Assembly: GCA_015152465.1 (NCBI GenBank)
Contig: SUTX01000007.1
Location: 1-64,000 of the forward strand
Source of the DNA: Cyanobacteria bacterium SIG31
GTDB taxonomy: Bacteria > Cyanobacteriota > Vampirovibrionia > Gastranaerophilales > Gastranaerophilaceae
Direction: 5' to 3'
DNA length: 64,000 nucleotides
The notes under the pieces were generated by a model. The model was not told the origin of the DNA. It made no database searches and saw only the letters and a program-made list of their open reading frames with translations. Both the position numbers and the translations under genes were made by a program. Shown one piece after another: positions 29,618-39,382 of the stretch (position 1 is its first letter; every line of letters starts with the position of its first letter).

Positions 29618-30979
29618 ATGGATTTTCAACACATGCCAATAAACGGCGCAAATTATACAAACGACGATATAAAAAGACTTATAGCAGAATATAATGTCCA
29701 ATTTATTAAACTACAATTTGTTGACATTAATGGTCAAGTTAAAAATTTAGCTGTACCATCAGAACATATTGATAGGGTTTTAAATAACGATATTATGCTT
29801 GATGGCTCTTCAATAAAAGGATTTAGAAATATTGAAACTTCAGACATGTTTTTCTATCCAGATAAAAACACTTTTCAAATTCTTCCTTGGCAAGAAAGAG
29901 ATGGCAGAAATTCTGCACGCTTAATATGTGATATTTATAATGCTGATGGAACGCCGTTTGAGGGTTGTCCAAGATGCAATCTAAAGCGTTTAATGGCTGA
30001 AGCACAAAAACTAGGGCTTTCTATGAACATAGGTCCAGAAGCAGAGTTTTTCTTGTTTGAGAAAGACGAGGAAGATAAAATTACAACAAAAACCCATGAC
30101 AGAGCTGGTTATTATGATGTGGGTCCAGATGATTTAGGGGAAATGGTTCGTTCTGATATTGTGAGTACACTTCAAGAAATGGATTTTGATATTGAAGCTT
30201 CTCATCATGAAGGTGCAGATGGTCAACATGAAATAGACTTTAAATATTCAGATATTTTAACGGCTGCAGATAATGTTGTAACTTTCCGTATTGCGGTAAA
30301 AGCTATTGCAGCTCAGTATGGGCTTCATGCAACATTTATGCCAAAACCTGTTTATGGAATGAATGGTTCTGGTATGCACTGTAACATATCTCTTTCAAGA
30401 GATGGACAGAACGCTTTTTATGATGAAAATGCAGAGTATCAATTATCTGATACAGCTAGATATGCAATCGGTGGGATGCTGAAACATATACAAAGCATTA
30501 CTGCTATTCTAAACCCAACAGTAAACAGCTATAAACGTCTTGTTCCAGGTTATGAAGCCCCTGTTTACATGGCTTGGTCACTTGCTAATAGAAGTGCATT
30601 ATTAAGAGTTCCTGCAAAAAGAGGGGCCTCAACAAGAGTAGAACTTCGTTCGCCAGACCCAGCTTGTAACCCATATTTAGCTTTTGCAACAATTCTTGCT
30701 GCTTGTTTAGATGGTGTAAGAAATAAAATTGAGCCACCAAAACCAGTGGATGCAAATATTTACAAACTTACTGATAAAGAAAGAAAAAGATATAGAATAG
30801 AAGCTCTTCCTGGTAGTTTAGAAGAAGCATTAGGTTATATGAGAAATTCTCTAATCGCTAAAACAGCTCTAGGCGAACATATTGTAGATGAATTTGTAAC
30901 TGCAAAAGATATTGAGTGGGATTCTTTCAGAACTTATGTTTCTCAATGGGAGATTGATAAATATCTTGCAAGATATTAA
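29618..30979 (+). CDS. glnA: glutamine synthetase type I
   Basis: FVDINGQVKN...LDGSSIKGF...GPEAEFFLFE...HHEGADGQHEIDFKY...MPKPVYGMNGSGMHCNISL...KRGASTRVELRSPDPACNPYL. Confidence 0.98.
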   Translation: MDFQHMPINGANYTNDDIKRLIAEYNVQFIKLQFVDINGQVKNLAVPSEHIDRVLNNDIMLDGSSIKGFRNIETSDMFFYPDKNTFQILPWQERDGRNSARLICDIYNADGTPFEGCPRCNLKRLMAEAQKLGLSMNIGPEAEFFLFEKDEEDKITTKTHDRAGYYDVGPDDLGEMVRSDIVSTLQEMDFDIEASHHEGADGQHEIDFKYSDILTAADNVVTFRIAVKAIAAQYGLHATFMPKPVYGMNGSGMHCNISLSRDGQNAFYDENAEYQLSDTARYAIGGMLKHIQSITAILNPTVNSYKRLVPGYEAPVYMAWSLANRSALLRVPAKRGASTRVELRSPDPACNPYLAFATILAACLDGVRNKIEPPKPVDANIYKLTDKERKRYRIEALPGSLEEALGYMRNSLIAKTALGEHIVDEFVTAKDIEWDSFRTYVSQWEIDKYLARY

Positions 30980-31001
30980 TAGAACTGTTTAATTCATATT
31001 T

Positions 31002-31038
31002 AAAAAGACAACATTTTAATATTATGCTGTCTTTTTTG
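31002..31038 (+). terminator. glnA terminator
   Basis: aaaaagaca ... tgtctttttt. Confidence 0.75.
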
Positions 31039-31055
31039 GTTTTAAAAATAATAAT

Positions 31056-31427
31056 GCAGCATTTCTTTGACCGCAAAGAAACGCTGCACAAAGAAACTCC
31101 CCGTGCTCGATTTTCGTTCGTTAATCAATTGTAATGCTCGACCTGAGCGACTGAACTCGGGCTGGATAATAAGCTTGCAATGTTAATATTATTCATAATA
31201 TATTTACTCCCCCCAGCCCTCAAACAGCAGTCGCTTTGATAATGTCTCGCTAACATTGATTACTCACTCCAATAGGCACGGATTTTAGATTGTTTTCTGC
31301 GTTATTTTAGATAACGCGCGCAGGCGGTTAACACCGCCGAAGCTAACAGCAAAAACGTGTTTTCTTTCTTTTCTTTCGCCGTTTCTTTTCTTTCTTTGCC
31401 TCGTAAATAAAGAAAGAAAAGAAACGG
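31056..31427. repeat. structured non-coding element with multiple nested inverted repeats
   Basis: gcagc-a-tttctttg-accg-caaagaaa-c-gctgc (31056-31087); agcgact/agtcgct and gggctgg/ccagccc nested; gcgttat/ataacgc; ggcggt-taac-accgcc; 19-bp perfect arms ccgtttcttttctttcttt (31379-31397)/aaagaaagaaaagaaacgg (31409-31427). Confidence 0.85.
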
Positions 31428-31511
31428 TAAAATAAAAACAATAATTAATTCTTAAACAAAAAAACAACAAAATATTAAAATGTTAATTTTTTAAATTTTA
31501 ATATAACAACA

Positions 31512-31542
31512 AACAGGGGGTGGATTTAATCCACCCCCTGTT
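31512..31542 (-). terminator. strong hairpin downstream of AGCS transporter
   Basis: aacagggggtggatt t aatccaccccctgtt. Confidence 0.8.
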
Positions 31543-31550
31543 GTTAGTTT

Positions 31551-33065
31551 TTAAAATTTCACGAACTTCTTAGCTATTGGGAAATTATGTCTTTCAAAGT
31601 AATCTATTAAATCACGTTTAATTTCCGGAGCTAAGATGTATAGAACGATGATGTTTGGTACACACATTGCAAGCATCATAGCATCTGTAATGTTTAATAT
31701 TGAGCTTACATTCATAGCTGAACCAATAATAATAAATAAACAATAAATTAGGTTGAATGTAATAACTCGTTTTTTGCCTTCACCAAGCAAAAATGTCCAA
31801 GCTTTTTGTCCGTAGTATGCCCAGCTAATCAATGTTGACATTGCAAATAATACAGCAATTATTGAAAGTATTATTGGGAAGAACGAAATAACTGATTGAA
31901 AAGCGTTTGAAGCTAATTCTATGCCAGAAATTTGGCCAATTGTTTGGTTTTCTAAGACTCCTGAAAATACGATAGCAAAAGAAGTAAATAGACAAAGAAC
32001 ACCAGTCAAGAATGTTTCAAGCAAAGCTACAAAACCTTGCGAAATATGTTCTTTTGTTTGAGCCGCTGCGTAAACAATAGCTGCAGCACCTGTACCAGCT
32101 TCGTTTGATTGAACAGAACGTCTTAAACCAATAATTATTATCCCAAAGAAACCACCAGCAACCGCTGTTGGATGAAAAGCTTCTCTTACGATTAACGCTA
32201 AAGCACTAGGAATGTTTGCAAAATTAGCAAATATTACTATTAAGCCTGAAATAATGTATAGTGCACACATTGTTGGTGTAAGAATTGTTGTAACTTTTGC
32301 GATACCTTTAATACCACCCATAACAACCAATCCGATTAAAATAGCTGCAACTAGACCAAGTACCCAAGCATATCCGTGAAATATACTGTTTTCTCCACCA
32401 GTTATAAAAATGATTTGGTGAGCAGTTTGGTTAATTTGAATCATATTACCACCAGTAATACCACCACCAATACAAAGCATAGCAAATAAAACTGATAGCG
32501 GTTGACCTAGCCAGCGCATTTTTCTACGAGTCAAACCGTGTGCGATGTAGTGCATTGGTCCACCTGAAACTGTTCCATCAAGATTGAATCTTCTGTATTT
32601 TACAGCCAAGGCTGCTTCAATAAACTTGATAGACATACCAAGAATTGCTCCGAAGAAAATCCAAAAAGCAGCACCAGGACCACCTAAAGAAATTGAAAGG
32701 GCAACACCAGCAATACTACCAATCCCTATTGTTCCAGACAAAGCAGTAGCTAGTGCTTGGAATGAAGAAACATCACCACTTCCCTCTCCAGACTCTGGTT
32801 TTTTTACGATGTGGTCAACAGCGTGTTTAAACCCCCAAATGGCGATACCTTTAAAATATATTGTGAAAAAGAAACCGGCAGCAAGTATCCATAAAATAAT
32901 TACAGGTACTTTTGTTCCGCATAACGTTACTGATGAAAAGACAACATTGGCTATTGCGTCCATTACAGGCGCAATTTTATTGTCAATAAACTCATCAACA
33001 TTCATAGCGAATACAGATTGCATTCCTACAAACATTGTAAGTAACATCATCATAAGTTTTTTCAT
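31551..33065 (-). CDS. AGCS family alanine/glycine:cation symporter
   Basis: SFQALATALSGTIGIGSIAGVALSISLGGPGAAFWIFFGAILGMSIKFIEAALAVKYR...GGPMHYI; multi-TM. Confidence 0.95.
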   Translation of the reverse strand: MKKLMMMLLTMFVGMQSVFAMNVDEFIDNKIAPVMDAIANVVFSSVTLCGTKVPVIILWILAAGFFFTIYFKGIAIWGFKHAVDHIVKKPESGEGSGDVSSFQALATALSGTIGIGSIAGVALSISLGGPGAAFWIFFGAILGMSIKFIEAALAVKYRRFNLDGTVSGGPMHYIAHGLTRRKMRWLGQPLSVLFAMLCIGGGITGGNMIQINQTAHQIIFITGGENSIFHGYAWVLGLVAAILIGLVVMGGIKGIAKVTTILTPTMCALYIISGLIVIFANFANIPSALALIVREAFHPTAVAGGFFGIIIIGLRRSVQSNEAGTGAAAIVYAAAQTKEHISQGFVALLETFLTGVLCLFTSFAIVFSGVLENQTIGQISGIELASNAFQSVISFFPIILSIIAVLFAMSTLISWAYYGQKAWTFLLGEGKKRVITFNLIYCLFIIIGSAMNVSSILNITDAMMLAMCVPNIIVLYILAPEIKRDLIDYFERHNFPIAKKFVKF

Positions 33066-33158
33066 AATCTCTTTTCCTCTATTCGTCTAATGTATAAAAA
33101 TGTAATATATTTCGACACTGTTTATCCATTGTACCAAAAACATGTCAAATATGTTAAT

Positions 33159-33191
33159 AATTGTTACAAAAAGAGTGTAAATGTAACAATT
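33159..33191. promoter_or_regulatory. inverted repeat operator candidate aattgttaca-N13-tgtaacaatt abutting the regulator start codon
   Basis: Perfect 10-bp arms, second arm ends at the base before ATG 33192. Confidence 0.6.
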
Positions 33192-33605
33192 ATGAGCAAA
33201 AAAGAGGCTTCTCAATACGAGATTAATATGTTATTATGGTTTCTAAAAGGAAACCATGGTGGAGAGATGGAATACAAAGAGTTAGCAACAAATCCTGTAA
33301 GTGTTGTTTTGCAATTAGTTGGTGCAAAATGGAAAATATTAGTAGTTAAAGAACTCTTAAAAAAAGAGATGCGTTTTGTTGAATTAAAGAAAAATCTTGG
33401 GTGTACAGCAAAAGTTCTTACAGCTTGTTTAAAAGAAATGGAAGAAGACGGTCTTGTTATTAGGGAAGAGTATGGTGTTATGCCTCCAAAAGTAGAGTAT
33501 TATCTTTCTGATATAGGATATACGTTGCGACCGGTTGTTGAATCTATGCATAAATGGGGAAAAGAATATAAAAGATTAAGAAAATTGATGGAGAAATATA
33601 ACTAA
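33192..33605 (+). CDS. HxlR-family winged-helix regulator
   Basis: NPVSVVLQLVGAKWKILVVKELLKKEMRFVELKKNLGCTAKVLTACLKEMEEDGLVIREEYGVMPPKVEYYLSDIGYTL. Confidence 0.9.
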   Translation: MSKKEASQYEINMLLWFLKGNHGGEMEYKELATNPVSVVLQLVGAKWKILVVKELLKKEMRFVELKKNLGCTAKVLTACLKEMEEDGLVIREEYGVMPPKVEYYLSDIGYTLRPVVESMHKWGKEYKRLRKLMEKYN

Positions 33606-34264
33606 TGTCAATAACATATTTAGGACATAGCGCATTTGAAATAAAAACGGATAAAGAAAAAATTTTAATAGATCCTTTTTTGATTAAATCGCCAGAGTAT
33701 GATTATGGTGGCGTAACAGATATTTTTGTGACGCATGGCCATAGTGATCATTTGGGTAGTGCTATTGAAATTTCAAGAAAAACGGGAGCAAGAATAACCG
33801 CTGTTTTTGAACTTGCAAATTATTGTGCAACTCAAGGTGCTAATGCAAATGGGATAAATTTAGGGGGTTGGATAAATTATGACTGGGGTAGAGCAATTGC
33901 ACTACCAGCGTTTCATTCAAGTTCAACTCCAAGTGGAGAATATGCAGGGTGTCCTTGTGGATTTATTTTTGAAATAGCAGGAAATGTTATTTATCATGCT
34001 GGAGACACTTGTCTTAATTCAGAAATGAAAATAATTGGTGAAATATATAGACCAGACATAGCCATGTTACCTATCGGAGGTTGTTATACTATGGACATTG
34101 AACATGCGGTTATGGCTTCAGAATGGTTGGGTGTAAGTGCAGTTATACCAATGCATTACAACACTTTTGAAGCCATAAATGTAGATATTACTGATTTTGA
34201 GCGTCAGGTGAGAGAAAAAGGAAAAATTCCTCTAGTGTTAAAAATCGGACAAACACTGGGTTAA
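33605..34264 (+). CDS. metallo-beta-lactamase-fold hydrolase, UPF0173-like
   Basis: MSITYLGHSAFEIKTDKEKILIDPFL...VTHGHSDHLGSAIEI...YHAGDTCLNSEMK...AVIPMHYNTF. Confidence 0.93.
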   Translation: MSITYLGHSAFEIKTDKEKILIDPFLIKSPEYDYGGVTDIFVTHGHSDHLGSAIEISRKTGARITAVFELANYCATQGANANGINLGGWINYDWGRAIALPAFHSSSTPSGEYAGCPCGFIFEIAGNVIYHAGDTCLNSEMKIIGEIYRPDIAMLPIGGCYTMDIEHAVMASEWLGVSAVIPMHYNTFEAINVDITDFERQVREKGKIPLVLKIGQTLG

Positions 34265-34354
34265 ATTAAGTAATGTTAACAATTTGAAACTTTTCTTTGT
34301 ATAGGTTATTATTTATATTGAGAATTTGTGCGCTGGGGGAAAGGGTAAGCACAT

Positions 34355-34604
34355 CAGCCCTGTAAATAAAACTACAGACTAAAAAGAAGGTTTGGCAAGT
34401 AAAACCAGCTAGTAAATAAAACTATAAACTTAGAAAAAGGTTAAGGCAAGCAAAACCGGCTAGCAAATAAAACTATAAACTTGGAAGAAGGTTGAGGCAA
34501 GTAAAATCAGCTAGTAAATAAAACTATAAACTTGGAAGAAGGTTGAGGTAAACAAAACCAGCCGGTAGGTGAAACTACAAACTTGGAAGAAGGTTGAAAA
34601 AAAT
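34355..34604. repeat. 51-bp tandem repeat, 5 copies, in fliF leader
   Basis: Unit anchor c(a/g)gc at 34355, 34406, 34457, 34508, 34559 (constant 51-bp offset); unit approx cagctagtaaataaaactataaacttggaagaaggttgaggcaagtaaaac; stop codons in all three forward frames. Confidence 0.97.
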
Positions 34605-34607
34605 AAA

Positions 34608-36152
34608 ATGGAAAATAACTATTTTGCACTATTAGCTAATGATGTAAAAAAACTCTGGAACGGTTTGGACGATGGGCAAAAGCTTGGTATGCTTGCTTTA
34701 ATAGTTGTGACAATTATTGCAGCGACATTCTTTTTATCTAAAGCAATGGAGCCGGACTGGGTTGTTTTATATTCTGATTTGAATGAAGTAAACGCCTTAA
34801 CAATTGTTGAAAATATGAAAAAGAATGGTTATCAATATAAAGTTTCTGAAGATAAGCATTCGATTTTAGTTCCATCAAATGTTAGGGATGAGATGAGAGT
34901 TTTTGTTGCTGAAAACGATTTAATAAAAACAGGAGATGCTGGTTTTGAAATCTTGGACGATATGCAACTTGGCTCTACAGATTTTAAGAATAAACTAACA
35001 AAACAAAGAATTTTTCAAGGAGAAATTACTCGTGCAATAGAAAAAATTCAAGGTATAAGATATGCAAAAGTTCAGCTTGCAGAGCCTGAGCGTTCAATTT
35101 TTGAAGATAATGATGAAAAACCAACAGCATCAGTTATGTTAGTTCTTGAACCAGGTTATAAGTTAAAAAGCTCTCAGGTAAAAGCTATTAAGAATTTGGT
35201 TGCATATTCTGTTCCAAGAATGACACCAGAACAAGTATTTATTACAGACCAAAATGGTAATGTACTTTCAGATGAAACTTCTAAAAACTCAACAGATATG
35301 GAAAGTTTTAAGTCAAACCTTGAAAAACAAACTGCGAAAAAAGTTTCAGAAGTTTTAGAAAAAATTGTTGGAAAAGGAAATGTATCTGTACAAGTTAATG
35401 CGGATATAGATTTCAATTCTGCAAAAGCAACAATTGAAAGTTATATTCCAGTTAACGATAAAGGAGAGGGTGTTGTAGTAAGCTCTCAAACAGAGATTGA
35501 GAGTTACGAAAACCCAAACCATGTTCCGAACTCAACAGCAGTAAATCAAAGAAACTTAAACTATTCTAAAGAAAAAACTGCTATAAATTATAATGTTTCT
35601 AAAGAAGTTAAACAAGTTATTTATGCACCAGGAACTGTGAAAAGATTATCAATAGCTGTTGCAGTTAACAAAATATTAACTTCTGAAGAAAAAGATGAGA
35701 TAAAAGACCTTGTACTATCAGCATCAGGTGTTGATTATTCAAGGGGTGATGTTATTTCAATTTCTGGATTACAATTTGAGGGTGCAACTACTGATAGAAA
35801 AGTTAATATGGAATTGGAAAAACAATATCAACATGAACAATTGATTTATATGGTTACATCTTCTGTAATTCCTCTAATAATAGTTCTTGTATTAGGTTGT
35901 TTTGCTCTTGCTGTTCTTAAAGGCTTTGTCTCAAAAATGCCAACTCCAAAGAAAACAGAACGTAAGGTTGTGGAAGAGCTTATTCCAAAAGTTGTTGAAG
36001 AGGAAGAAGCGCCGGAAGTTTCTCCAAGGATAGAATTTAATAAAAAAGAAATTCAATCTCGAAAAGAACAAACGATATCAGAAATAAACGAAGCTGTATT
36101 ATCTGCACCAGAAGATGCGGCAAAATTACTAACATCATTTATAAGAGAATAG
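34608..36152 (+). CDS. fliF: flagellar M-ring protein FliF
   Basis: DWVVLYSDLNEVNALTIVENMKKNGYQYKVSED...GFEILDDMQLGSTDFKNKLTKQRIFQGEITRAIEKIQGIRYAKVQLAEPERSIF; ATG 34608 preferred over GTG 34569. Confidence 0.96.
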   Translation: MENNYFALLANDVKKLWNGLDDGQKLGMLALIVVTIIAATFFLSKAMEPDWVVLYSDLNEVNALTIVENMKKNGYQYKVSEDKHSILVPSNVRDEMRVFVAENDLIKTGDAGFEILDDMQLGSTDFKNKLTKQRIFQGEITRAIEKIQGIRYAKVQLAEPERSIFEDNDEKPTASVMLVLEPGYKLKSSQVKAIKNLVAYSVPRMTPEQVFITDQNGNVLSDETSKNSTDMESFKSNLEKQTAKKVSEVLEKIVGKGNVSVQVNADIDFNSAKATIESYIPVNDKGEGVVVSSQTEIESYENPNHVPNSTAVNQRNLNYSKEKTAINYNVSKEVKQVIYAPGTVKRLSIAVAVNKILTSEEKDEIKDLVLSASGVDYSRGDVISISGLQFEGATTDRKVNMELEKQYQHEQLIYMVTSSVIPLIIVLVLGCFALAVLKGFVSKMPTPKKTERKVVEELIPKVVEEEEAPEVSPRIEFNKKEIQSRKEQTISEINEAVLSAPEDAAKLLTSFIRE

Positions 36153-36242
36153 TGCTACGCACGTAGAAATTTGACACGGTTTAAGCCAAAACTACTAACT
36201 AAAAAAACATGACAAAGACGCCTAAAGAGGAACTACTGGATA

Positions 36243-37292
36243 ATGGGTATAGAAGAAATAAAAAAAGCCAAAGAAGAAGAGAAAAAGGTTTTTAAACGAC
36301 CTAGCCAAAAGGTTGCTGCACTTTTAATTGCATTAGGTCCAACAACGGCTTCTGAAATTCTTAAAAATATAAAAGACGAAGATTTGTTAGAACAAATAAC
36401 TTTAGATATTGCGAATTTGGGAAAAGTATCTGATGAAGATTTGAACGAAGTTTTAGCAGAATTTAAAGCTGTTTTCCAAGCGAAAAACTATATTACTCAG
36501 GGTGGTGTTGCTTATGCAAAACAGCTTTTAGCACAAGCTTATGGCGATGCGGAAGCTGCATCAATGCTGGAAAAAGTTAATTCAATGGTTAATACAAACC
36601 CATTCTATTTCTTGAATGAAGCAGATCCATCTCAGTTAGCAAACACTTTCTCAAGTGAAAACCCACAATTATTAGCTTTGATTTTAGCTTATTTAAGACC
36701 AGAGCTATCTGCTCAGGTTTTGGCGTTTTTACCTCCTGATGTACAAGCGGTTGTATCGATGCGTATAGCAGATATGACACCTACAAACCCTGAAATTTTA
36801 ACAACAATCGAAGATATTGTACAAAGAAAATTTTCAGCCCTTTTGGTTCAAGATTTTTCAACTGCGGGTGGTGTCGAATCTCTTGCTAATATTCTTAACT
36901 GTTGCGATAGAGGTACAGAAAAGAATATTATGGAATGGCTTGATATTGAAAACCAAAAAATGGCTCAAGAAGTTAGAGACCTTATGTTCGTATTTGAAGA
37001 TATCATTATTCTCGACGACAGAGGTATTCAAAGATTGCTTAGAGAAGTTGACACCAAAAACCTTGCACTTGCACTTAAGGGTACAAAAGACGAAATTAAA
37101 GATAAAATATTTAAAAACATGTCTGAAAGAGCTCGTCAAATGCTTACTGATGATATGGAATATCTTGGCCCAGTTCGTGCAAAAGAAGTTCAAGAAGCTC
37201 AAACAGGCATTGTTAATGCTATTAGAAACCTTGAAGCGACCGGAGAAATTACTATTACCCGTGCAAGTATTGAGGACGAATTAATTGAGTAA
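36243..37292 (+). CDS. fliG: flagellar motor switch protein FliG
   Basis: QKVAALLIALGPTTASEILKNI...NPQLLALILAYLRPELSAQVLAFLPPDVQAVVSMRIADM...MFVFEDIIILDDRGIQRLLREVDTKNLALALKG. Confidence 0.97.
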   Translation: MGIEEIKKAKEEEKKVFKRPSQKVAALLIALGPTTASEILKNIKDEDLLEQITLDIANLGKVSDEDLNEVLAEFKAVFQAKNYITQGGVAYAKQLLAQAYGDAEAASMLEKVNSMVNTNPFYFLNEADPSQLANTFSSENPQLLALILAYLRPELSAQVLAFLPPDVQAVVSMRIADMTPTNPEILTTIEDIVQRKFSALLVQDFSTAGGVESLANILNCCDRGTEKNIMEWLDIENQKMAQEVRDLMFVFEDIIILDDRGIQRLLREVDTKNLALALKGTKDEIKDKIFKNMSERARQMLTDDMEYLGPVRAKEVQEAQTGIVNAIRNLEATGEITITRASIEDELIE

Positions 37293-38034
37293 TAGAATAA
37301 AAAGTGGTGAAATTCAAATAGGTAGTAGCTATGTTCTGCCGATTGAGCAGACAAAAGTTACTGCGCAACAAGCAAAAGTAAAGAAAATAATAGCTGAGAC
37401 CGATGCAAAAGCTCAAAAAATTATTGACGGAGCAGAGAATAAATCTCAAGTAATTGTTCAAACTGCTAATACAGAGGCCTCTAGAATCATTGATGAAGCT
37501 CGTAAGCGTGGTGAGCAAGAATTTGATGTAATAAAACAACAAGCATATCAAGAAGGTTTTATTAAAGGCGAAAAAGATGGGTTTATAAAATTTCAAAACG
37601 ATGCAACGGAAGCTCTTAAGTCGCTAGAAACACTTGCATCAGGTTCTTTTGATATGAAAAAAAATATTATAGATTCTGCAACATTAGATATTGTAGAGCT
37701 TGTTGCAGCTATTGCAGACAAGGTTTGTCATGTAAAATTTGACGAAGAAGTTTTAAAGCAAATAACGATTGATGCCATAAAACAATTAAATGATAAGGAA
37801 AATATTACAATAATTGTTAATCCAAAATTAGTTGATAATATTACCTCTTTTTCAGAAGACTTTAGAGAAGAAATCCCAAAAATACAAACAATTAAGATTC
37901 TTGAAGACAATTCAGTTTCTCCAGATGGAGTTATTGTTGAAACGTTAAATACACGATTAGATTCACGAGTCTCAACACAAATATCAGAAATAGCGCAAAA
38001 AATGTTAACAGGTGCTAATGATGAGTTGGAATAA
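37285..38034 (+). CDS. fliH: flagellar assembly protein FliH-like
   Basis: Coiled-coil N-half, AYQEGFIKGEKDGF, C-terminal FliH-like domain; sits between fliG and fliI. Confidence 0.85.
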   Translation: MSNRIKSGEIQIGSSYVLPIEQTKVTAQQAKVKKIIAETDAKAQKIIDGAENKSQVIVQTANTEASRIIDEARKRGEQEFDVIKQQAYQEGFIKGEKDGFIKFQNDATEALKSLETLASGSFDMKKNIIDSATLDIVELVAAIADKVCHVKFDEEVLKQITIDAIKQLNDKENITIIVNPKLVDNITSFSEDFREEIPKIQTIKILEDNSVSPDGVIVETLNTRLDSRVSTQISEIAQKMLTGANDELE

Positions 38035-39343
38035 GGAAAAATATCTTAATATAATTAATAAAACAGAAACTATCAAGCAAATTGGTAAAATTACTGAAAT
38101 TATCGGGCTTACAATTGAATCCGATGGACCAAAATCTTCTATAGGTGATTTGTGTTACATTTATAATGAATTGGGAGAAGAACCTACAATGGCAGAGGTT
38201 GTAGGGTTTAGGAAAGATAAAATCCTTTTAATGCCGTTGGCTTCTCCAGATGGAATAAGGCCAGGTGCAAGTGTTGTTAATACTGGCGGAGCAATGAAAA
38301 TAGGGGTTGGTAATCAGCTTATTGGTAGAGTGTTAGACGGTTTAGGTCGCCCTATAGACACTTTAGGTGATATAAGATTTTCAGAATATCGATCAACACA
38401 AGCCGACGCAATAAACCCGTTAAAAAGAAAACGTATAACTGAAGCATTACCGTTGGGTATAAAATCTGTTGATGCTTTTGCAACAGTTGGTAAAGGACAA
38501 AGATTGGGTATTTTTGCAGGTTCTGGTGTTGGTAAAAGTACAACATTAGGCATGATGGCAAAAAACACATCTGCAGATTTGAATGTAATTGCTTTAGTGG
38601 GAGAACGTGGCAGAGAGGTTAAAGAATTTATTGAAGAGATTCTTGGTCCTGAAGGCATGAAGCGTTCAATAGTTATAGCTGCAACTTCTGAGCAACCATC
38701 TTTGGTAAAAATAAAAGCAGCTTTTGTTGCTACAACTATCGCAGAATATTTTCGAGACAAAGGTATGGACGTTCTATTTATGCTTGACTCAGTAACCCGT
38801 ATTGCAATGGCTCAAAGGGAAGTTGGTCTTGCTATTGGTGAACCTCCAGCAACAAGAGGTTATACTCCGTCTGTTTTTGCATTAATGCCAAAACTTATGG
38901 AAAGAGCTGGAACAAATGAACACGGCACAATGACAGGTTTGTATACAGTATTGGTTGAGGGTGATGATTTTAATGAACCGATATCCGATACTTCTAGAAG
39001 TATTTTGGATGGTCATATTGTTCTATCAAGAGCACTTGCTCATAAAAACCATTATCCTGCGGTTGATGTTTTGCAGTCATTGAGTAGGGTAATGGGTGAT
39101 GTGACAACAGAAGAACATAGGGAAGCTGCGGGTGTTATAAGAAATTTGATGGCTGTGCATGCCAAGAATGAAGATTTGATAAACATTGGTGCTTATGTTA
39201 CAGGTTCAGATCCTTTATGTGATAAAGCGATAGGAATGATGGATGGTATAAATCAGTTTTTACAACAAACAACTAAAGAAAAAATAGATTTTGAACAAAG
39301 CATTAATGATTTAATCCAACTTGGACATATGGCTGGTGTATAA
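38015..39343 (+). CDS. fliI: flagellum-specific ATPase FliI
   Basis: GQRLGIFAGSGVGKSTTLGMMAKNT...DVLFMLDSVTRIAMAQREVGLAIGEPPATRGYTPSVFALMPKLMERAG. Confidence 0.97.
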   Translation, partial: LMMSWNKEKYLNIINKTETIKQIGKITEIIGLTIESDGPKSSIGDLCYIYNELGEEPTMAEVVGFRKDKILLMPLASPDGIRPGASVVNTGGAMKIGVGNQLIGRVLDGLGRPIDTLGDIRFSEYRSTQADAINPLKRKRITEALPLGIKSVDAFATVGKGQRLGIFAGSGVGKSTTLGMMAKNTSADLNVIALVGERGREVKEFIEEILGPEGMKRSIVIAATSEQPSLVKIKAAFVATTIAEYFRDKGMDVLFMLDSVTRIAMAQREVGLAIGEPPATRGYTPSVFALMPKLMERAGTNEHGTMTGLYTVLVEGDDFNEPISDTSRSILDGHIVLSRALAHKNHYPAVDVLQSLSRVMGDVTTEEHREAAGVIRNLMAVHAKNEDLINIGAYVTGSDPLCDKAIGMMDGINQFLQQTTKEKIDFEQSINDLIQLGHMAGV

Positions 39344-39378
39344 AAAAGACTTTAGAAATTATTTCTAAAGTCTTTTTT
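39342..39378. terminator. bidirectional terminator fliI/accA
   Basis: 18-bp perfect stem aaaaaagactttagaaat/atttctaaagtctttttt. Confidence 0.92.
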
Positions 39379-39382
39379 ATTT

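Noticed and set aside
31285-31470. 61-aa minus-strand ORF in the track
   Set aside because: Lies inside the palindromic element; composition reflects translated hairpins rather than a protein.
34355-34604. Tandem riboswitch (c-di-GMP or preQ1) or CRISPR in the fliF leader
   Set aside because: No match by eye to the conserved cores of these riboswitches; the 51-bp units repeat in full, so there is no spacer structure.
36817-37284. 155-aa and antisense ORFs overlapping fliG
   Set aside because: Out-of-frame readings of fliG; low-complexity Lys/Leu composition.
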